This document shows positions 59,603 to 64,000 of a stretch of 64,000 nucleotides of DNA, piece by piece. The stretch is from Microbulbifer donghaiensis. GTDB lineage: Bacteria > Pseudomonadota > Gammaproteobacteria > Pseudomonadales > Cellvibrionaceae. The first letter of the stretch is position 1; each line of letters opens with the position of its first letter. Location of the stretch: the NCBI RefSeq assembly GCF_900129095.1, contig NZ_FQVA01000004.1, positions 62,001-126,000 on the forward strand, given 5' to 3'. The notes under the pieces were generated by a model, which searched no databases, was not told the DNA's origin, and was given only the letters and a program-made list of their open reading frames with translations. Position numbers and translations under genes: made by a program.

Positions 59603-60012
59603 CTTTCCTCCTGCTTGCCGGGGATATCTCCGGCTTTTCATCGCTGTTTGACTTGGCGGTCTAATCTATCACGGCGCGCCAATGAACCGGTGATTTTGCC
59701 GGCGATGAATGTGTATTGACGCGCCAGATTCAGCGCTCATGATGGAGGATACTGAGAGGCATGAATTGAGCTAGATCAAGACCGCGTCGCACGCCGGGCC
59801 TCGGACCGGTATAGCGGGGCCAGCTGGGGCTGAGGGCGACAGGCGTGAGGCAGGTTGGGTGGGTTGCAGGGCTTGCCGGCGAGCGTCAGGATCGGACCTG
59901 GCGGCCTTTGTTCGACTGCGATAGTGGTCCCGACGCTAAAGCTCGCCATGCCGGCGCGGGCCGGCATCCGGAGGGGTAGATTGCGGCCTGCGCCGCAATG
60001 ACGAGCTAGAGG
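59603..60012. other. intergenic region with palindromic patches
   Basis: This 410-bp gap holds the usp promoter on the minus strand and the 3' side of the second amylase gene. No gene is visible. Near 59946-60004 two short palindromes occur: GCCATGCCGGCGCGGGCCGG with CGGCATCCGG, and ATTGCGGCCTGCGCCGCAAT. The second resembles a common dispersed hairpin of Pseudomonas-like genomes and may end the amylase transcript. Confidence 0.45.
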
Positions 60013-61881
60013 CTAGTTGTTTACACGGAAAATATGGCTGGCGAACGGCGCCAGTTGCAGGGCAATTTTTCCGTTGCCGTCGCGCACCAGCAATTCGCCT
60101 TCTGTCTGGCCGAGCTGATCCGCAACCGTGTGGCTTCCCTCTGCCAGGTTCCACTGCTGCAGCAGTTCTTCGGGCAACTGCAGTTCCACTTCCCGCACTT
60201 CCTTGTCGAAATTCGCAACCACCAGCAAACGCTCGTCACCGGCCCAGCGTGCAAACGCAAACAGCTTGTCATCGTAGCCCTGCGCGCGTTCGCTGTTGTA
60301 GTTGTGCAGATCCAAGTACTCGCCGCGCAGGGCCGCGCTGCTGGTGGAGAAACTCAGCAGGCGCTGATAGAAATCGCGCAGCGCTTTTTCATCCTCGCTC
60401 AGCTGGGCGGTATTCCACTGGCCGTCGTTATTCCAGCGGCGCACAGTGGGGACGGACCAGTAGTCAAAGATGGTCGTGCGGCTCGCCTTGCCGAAACCGG
60501 CATCCGCACCGGCAGCTTCCCCCAGTTCCTGGCCGAAGTACACCAGCGTGGGTGCCGCTGTCACTGTGGCGGAGACCAGCATGGCCGGCTTGCCGGCTTC
60601 CGCATTGCCGGCAAATTCGGGACTGGCGATACGCTGTTCGTCGTGGTTTTCCATAAAGTGCAGCATATGCGGGGCGATATCCTGCAGCTCTGCCTGGATT
60701 TCCGCGACCTTATTGGTGCTGCCTTTGCCTTGCATCACTGCGCGGATGGCATCGTAGGTGCCGACCTTGTCATAGAGGTAGTCCATCTTGCCGACGTGAA
60801 TGTAGTCGCGGTAGCGCTCCGGAGTGTAGATCTCGGCGAGCAGCAGCGTGTCCGGCTTCTTCATCTTGATGGACGAGTTCAGGTAGCTCCAGAATTCCAC
60901 CGGTACCATGCCGGCCATATCGTAACGAAAGCCGTCCACGCCGAAGTCCAGCCAGTAATGGGCGATATCGCGGAATTTCTGCCAGGAATCCGGCACTTCC
61001 TTATCGGCCCAGAATGCCGCATGGGCGGCGTAGTCTTTCTGGGCAAATTCCGCGGACAGCTCCGGGAAATCCTTGCTGCCGTCCGGGCGCACGCCGAAAT
61101 TGATCTTGACCGTCTCGTACCAGTCGTCGATGGCGGGCTGCGGACTGCGCGCACCGTTACCGGTCCACTTGGCCGGGCTCTCGGCAAACTGGTCGTCGAC
61201 CAGCGGATTGGCTTCGCCATTCAGCGGGCGGTAGCCGGCATCGGAAACCGGCACGCGGAATTCTTCGCCGGTAACGTAATAGAAGTTGTTGTCGCGCGCA
61301 TAGGTCACCGACGTATCGTCATCGGCACCGAAGTCGCGCACGCCGTCGGGCTTGTCCAGGGACTGGTAGGCTCGTGCTACATGATTGGGCACGATGTCGA
61401 TAATGACTTTCAACTCCTGCTCGTGGCTGCGATCGATCAGCGCGCGGAATTCCTGCAGCCGCTCCGCGGGATTTTCGGCGAGGTCAGGGTTTACGCTGTA
61501 GTAGTCCTTGATCGCGTAGGGAGAGCCGGCGCGGCCCTTGACCACGTCCGGGTCGTCGTTGCTGATGCCGTAGTCGGTGTAGTCGCCCACCAGCGCGTGG
61601 TGCAGGGAGCCGGTATACCAGATATGGGTGGCGCCGAGATCGTGGATCTCCTGCAGAACCTTGGGCGTAAAGTCATTGAATTTGCCGACGCCATTCTCTT
61701 CGATGGTACCCCAGGGCTTGTTGGTGGGGTTGGTGTTGCCGAACAGGCGCGGCAGCACCTGGTAGATCACCGGCTTTTCCACGGATTGGGTTTCGGCTTC
61801 GACAACCTGTTCGGATTTTTCCGCGCAGCCGCTCGCGGTGGCGAGCAGGGCGGCGGCAAAGAGTGTTTGGAATTTCTTCAT
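60013..61881 (-). CDS. GH13 alpha-amylase lipoprotein
   Basis: This is a 622-aa GH13 enzyme anchored as a lipoprotein: signal FAAALLATASGC with Cys at about residue 19. It starts PVIYQVLPRLFGNTNP. Conserved regions: I VIIDIVPNHVARAY, II GVDGFRYDMAGMVP with the catalytic Asp, III TLLLAEIYTPE with the acid/base Glu, IV HFMENHDEQRIASPEF. A C-terminal sandwich domain follows. The form suggests a surface or periplasmic outer-membrane enzyme producing short maltodextrins. It follows the GH31 gene on the same strand after a 256-bp gap filled with repeats, so it may have its own promoter. Confidence 0.88.
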   Translation of the reverse strand: MKKFQTLFAAALLATASGCAEKSEQVVEAETQSVEKPVIYQVLPRLFGNTNPTNKPWGTIEENGVGKFNDFTPKVLQEIHDLGATHIWYTGSLHHALVGDYTDYGISNDDPDVVKGRAGSPYAIKDYYSVNPDLAENPAERLQEFRALIDRSHEQELKVIIDIVPNHVARAYQSLDKPDGVRDFGADDDTSVTYARDNNFYYVTGEEFRVPVSDAGYRPLNGEANPLVDDQFAESPAKWTGNGARSPQPAIDDWYETVKINFGVRPDGSKDFPELSAEFAQKDYAAHAAFWADKEVPDSWQKFRDIAHYWLDFGVDGFRYDMAGMVPVEFWSYLNSSIKMKKPDTLLLAEIYTPERYRDYIHVGKMDYLYDKVGTYDAIRAVMQGKGSTNKVAEIQAELQDIAPHMLHFMENHDEQRIASPEFAGNAEAGKPAMLVSATVTAAPTLVYFGQELGEAAGADAGFGKASRTTIFDYWSVPTVRRWNNDGQWNTAQLSEDEKALRDFYQRLLSFSTSSAALRGEYLDLHNYNSERAQGYDDKLFAFARWAGDERLLVVANFDKEVREVELQLPEELLQQWNLAEGSHTVADQLGQTEGELLVRDGNGKIALQLAPFASHIFRVNN

Positions 61882-61913
61882 CGGTTTGTGTGCTCCCGCA
61901 TCTGTCTATCGGT

Positions 61914-61980
61914 GTAGGAGCCTGCTTTCAGGCGAAGAGAACGGCACTCCGTAGCCATTCGCCTGCAAGCAGGCTCCTAC
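61914..61980. repeat. two-armed GTAGGAGCCTGC repeat
   Basis: Arms 61914-61936 (one base different in the core: CTGCTTTCAGGC) and 61958-61980 are inverted. It is the same family as 13838 and 42712. It lies just upstream of the lipoprotein amylase gene, in the region that should hold its promoter. Confidence 0.88.
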
Positions 61981-61992
61981 AGGGAGAGTTCA

Positions 61993-62135
61993 GTAGGATG
62001 GGCAAAGCGCAGGCAGAAAAATGCTCCGTGCGTTTTCTGCATCCCCGCTGGGCGGCACCCCGCCATCCATGGCGGGCTCGTGCCCATCAGTTTCCGAGCG
62101 ATGGGCACGTCGCTGCGCTCCTTTGCCCATCCTAC
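61993..62135. repeat. GTAGGATGGGCAAAG palindromic repeat
   Basis: It starts GTAGGATGGGCAAAGCGCAG at 61993 and ends with the complementary CTTTGCCCATCCTAC at 62135. Nested inverted pieces include GCCCATC / GATGGGC and GCCATCCATGGCGG. It follows the GH31 stop (62138) on the minus strand by 2 bp and the other repeat family by 12 bp. Confidence 0.88.
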
Positions 62136-62137
62136 GC

Positions 62138-64000
62138 TTAGTTCTTGACGGCCAATTGCAGCGGCTGCTTGCCCCAGGTGAACTTCACCAGCAGCTGATC
62201 GTTGCGCTTGTCATACCAGGCACCCTGTGGCGCAGCGGCAAAGTCTTTCTCGCGCTGGAACAGGGTTAGCGCATCGCCGTCGGCTTCGATGCTGGCGGGT
62301 GACTGCTGCCAGTTGTGGATGTTCAGGGTGATCGTCCGCGCTTCCGGCATGCCCTTGTAGCCATCGCCTTCGCGGTCGAAGGCGAAGTCGATACCGCCGT
62401 CGCTGCGGTTGGCTGTGAAGGTCAGTTTCTCGTAGTGACCGCGGTCGAAGGCATCCACCGTGGTACCGTCATCCTCGTAGATGTAAGCGCTGGATTGCGG
62501 CGCCGACTCGTGCGCGTAGTAGTCCAGCGTCAGTGCCTTGCTGGAGTAGTCGCGGGTGGTGGCGATGTCGTCGATGGTGGGGATAAAGGCTCCGGCGCGC
62601 ACCAGCACCGGGATAGTTTCCAGGTCCACGTCCACCTGTGCCAGGTCACCGCTGTACTGGTCGTCATTCCAGTAATCGAACCAGACGCCGCCAGGCAGTT
62701 TCACGCTAACTTCGTCGACGTCAGCTTCGGTCACCGGTGCCACCAGGAAATCGTCACCCCACAGGTAGGCATCTTTGTAGTCGATCAGTGCCGAGTCGCT
62801 TTCATTTTCAAAGAACAGTGGGCGCATCAGCGGCATGCCGGTCTGGCTGTTCTCGAATGCCAGCGTGTAGTTGTAGGGCAGCAGGCGGTAGCGCAGTTTG
62901 ACGAATTCACGCGTGATGTTCCTGGTGCGGCGGTCGTGGAACACCGGCTCGGAGGCGATGTGCTCCTGCGCGTGCGGGCGGTACACCGGCTGGAAGACAC
63001 CGTACTGCAGCCAGCGGATGTAGAGTTCGCGATCGAACTTCTCGCCGCCGGCAAAACCGCCCAGGTCCGAATGGGTGTAGCCGAAACCGAGCAGGCTCAT
63101 GCTCAGTGCCAGTTCCACCTGTGGCTGCAGGCCGCCCCATTCGCGGGCCACGTCGCCGGTCCAGGGGATCATGCCGTAGCGCTGGGAACCGGCGAAGCCG
63201 GCGCGCATCATGATAAAAGGGCGTCGCTCCGGGTATTGCGCCGTCTGCTTGTCGTGCAGCAGCTGGGCCCATTTGTGGCCGTAGGCGTTGTGTATCTCGT
63301 CCGCCATGCCGATCGCATGTACCGTGTCGGACGGGTGCACTTCCGGCTCGCCCAGGTCGCCCCACCAGCCGGCCACGCCCTGCTGCAGCAGGCCGTCGTA
63401 GATATTCCAGAACCAGTCGCCGGCCTCTTCAGAAAAGACATCGATCAGACCGGTGTTGCCGAAGTAGAAGTCGAAGCGCTTCGGCTGGCCGGCGAGATTT
63501 TTCGCCAGCGCGTTGTTGGCGACCGCCTCGTCCCAGCGCTCGGAGGTGGACAGGATAAACGGCTCGGTAACCAGGATGGTGTTGATGCCGCGCTCGTTGA
63601 AGTCGGCCATCATCTTTTCCGGCCGCGGAAAGGCGTTTTTGTCCCAGGCCAGGTTGCCCATATGGCCCTTGATATCGGGGCCGAACCAGTAGAGATCCAG
63701 CACCACCGCATCCAGCGGGAAATCCTCTTCGGCGAACTTATCCACGGTCGCGCGCACTTCCTGCTCGGTGCGGTAGCCGAAGCGGGAGGCGAAGTTGCCC
63801 AGCGCCCAGCGCGGCGGCAGCGGCTGTTTGCCGGTGACGGCCACATAGTTTTCGATCAGCTGCGGATAGGTATCGCCGGCGACGATGATGTAGGAGGTGC
63901 GGCCGCCGACGGCCTCGAACTGCAGTACGTCCTCTTCGCTCGCCCCCAGGTCCAGGTTGCCGGTGGCGGAGTTGTCGAACAGCAGTATGTACTTGTTGCT
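62138..64000 (-). CDS. GH31 alpha-glucosidase/4-alpha-glucosyltransferase, C-terminal part (cut by window end)
   Basis: The frame runs in from beyond the right edge, so the N-terminus is missing; about 620 residues are visible. GH31 features: substrate-binding [40 protein letters not shown], the nucleophile motif [18 protein letters not shown] (first Asp after GG/WG), acid/base in [17 protein letters not shown], then two C-terminal beta-domains with [23 protein letters not shown] instead of WxDMNE is like Cellvibrio Agd31B, a 4-alpha-glucosyltransferase (recalled). It could rearrange maltodextrins or remove glucose from their ends. The visible part gives no information on export. Confidence 0.9.
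   Translation of the reverse strand, partial: SNKYILLFDNSATGNLDLGASEEDVLQFEAVGGRTSYIIVAGDTYPQLIENYVAVTGKQPLPPRWALGNFASRFGYRTEQEVRATVDKFAEEDFPLDAVVLDLYWFGPDIKGHMGNLAWDKNAFPRPEKMMADFNERGINTILVTEPFILSTSERWDEAVANNALAKNLAGQPKRFDFYFGNTGLIDVFSEEAGDWFWNIYDGLLQQGVAGWWGDLGEPEVHPSDTVHAIGMADEIHNAYGHKWAQLLHDKQTAQYPERRPFIMMRAGFAGSQRYGMIPWTGDVAREWGGLQPQVELALSMSLLGFGYTHSDLGGFAGGEKFDRELYIRWLQYGVFQPVYRPHAQEHIASEPVFHDRRTRNITREFVKLRYRLLPYNYTLAFENSQTGMPLMRPLFFENESDSALIDYKDAYLWGDDFLVAPVTEADVDEVSVKLPGGVWFDYWNDDQYSGDLAQVDVDLETIPVLVRAGAFIPTIDDIATTRDYSSKALTLDYYAHESAPQSSAYIYEDDGTTVDAFDRGHYEKLTFTANRSDGGIDFAFDREGDGYKGMPEARTITLNIHNWQQSPASIEADGDALTLFQREKDFAAAPQGAWYDKRNDQLLVKFTWGKQPLQLAVKN

Noticed and set aside
60034..61917. 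627-codon plus-strand frame opposite the lipoprotein amylase
   Set aside because: The amylase has all four GH13 regions on the minus strand; the opposite frame is a shadow.
1..64000. CRISPR arrays, rRNA, tRNA or IS transposase genes
   Set aside because: I looked for regularly spaced repeats, clover-leaf ends and transposase signatures and saw none; the dispersed palindromes are not regularly spaced.

Overview
The window looks like chromosomal DNA of a GC-rich marine gammaproteobacterium that degrades polysaccharides. The best guess is a Microbulbifer-like member of the Cellvibrionales. That rests on the conserved nudF / DUF1249 / cpdA / yqiA / parE gene order, several very large TonB-dependent receptors, an alginate lyase cluster joined by Ser/Gly linkers, and a GH31 enzyme with the WGDLGEPE motif of the Cellvibrio type. 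The genus is inference from content; no rRNA gene is present.

Layout. (1) 0-16 kb, housekeeping and envelope: the 3' part of waaA, tolC, a 265-bp palindromic repeat, a LetA/LetB-type lipid transport operon (two PqiA halves plus a six-MCE-domain protein), two DUF4136 lipoproteins, two glycosyltransferases, then nudF, a DUF1249 gene, cpdA, a lipoprotein, yqiA and parE. (2) 16-34 kb, alginate utilisation: a secreted modular PL7 lyase, two TonB-dependent receptors, a minus-strand operon PL6 - PL17 - kdgF - MFS transporter - SDR reductase - kdgK, and a FadR-type GntR regulator. Half-sites of the AATTGGT type cluster at both receptor promoters and near the regulator. (3) 34-41 kb: mmsB, mmsA, a GNAT acetyltransferase, a RhlE-type RNA helicase, an exported M20 amidohydrolase and a small TPR protein. 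(4) 41-64 kb, alpha-glucan use: malK, a fused malE-malF gene, malG, a Fur-box-preceded siderophore-type receptor on the opposite strand, glucokinase, a large carbohydrate-type receptor, a flavin-dependent halogenase with a DUF1993 partner, a DUF3014 protein, a lipoprotein esterase, two GH13 amylases, a tandem universal stress protein, and a GH31 enzyme cut by the window end.

How it works together. In the alginate locus, PL7 and probably PL6 would depolymerise alginate, the receptors import oligomers, PL17 releases unsaturated monomers, KdgF and the SDR reductase convert them to 2-keto-3-deoxygluconate, and KdgK phosphorylates it. The final KDPG aldolase is not in the window. In the glucan locus, amylases and the GH31 enzyme trim or rearrange malto-oligosaccharides at the outer membrane and in the periplasm, the 49.9-kb receptor and the MalK/EF/G transporter import them, and glucokinase feeds glycolysis.

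Most notable: a 98-bp fragment of an mmsB 3' end, about 92% identical to the intact mmsB, lies 18,525 bp from it in the same orientation, so the two copies bracket the whole alginate cluster. Also, two different families of dispersed palindromic repeats sit inside the 5' coding ends of the malE-malF fusion and of malG and appear to be translated.
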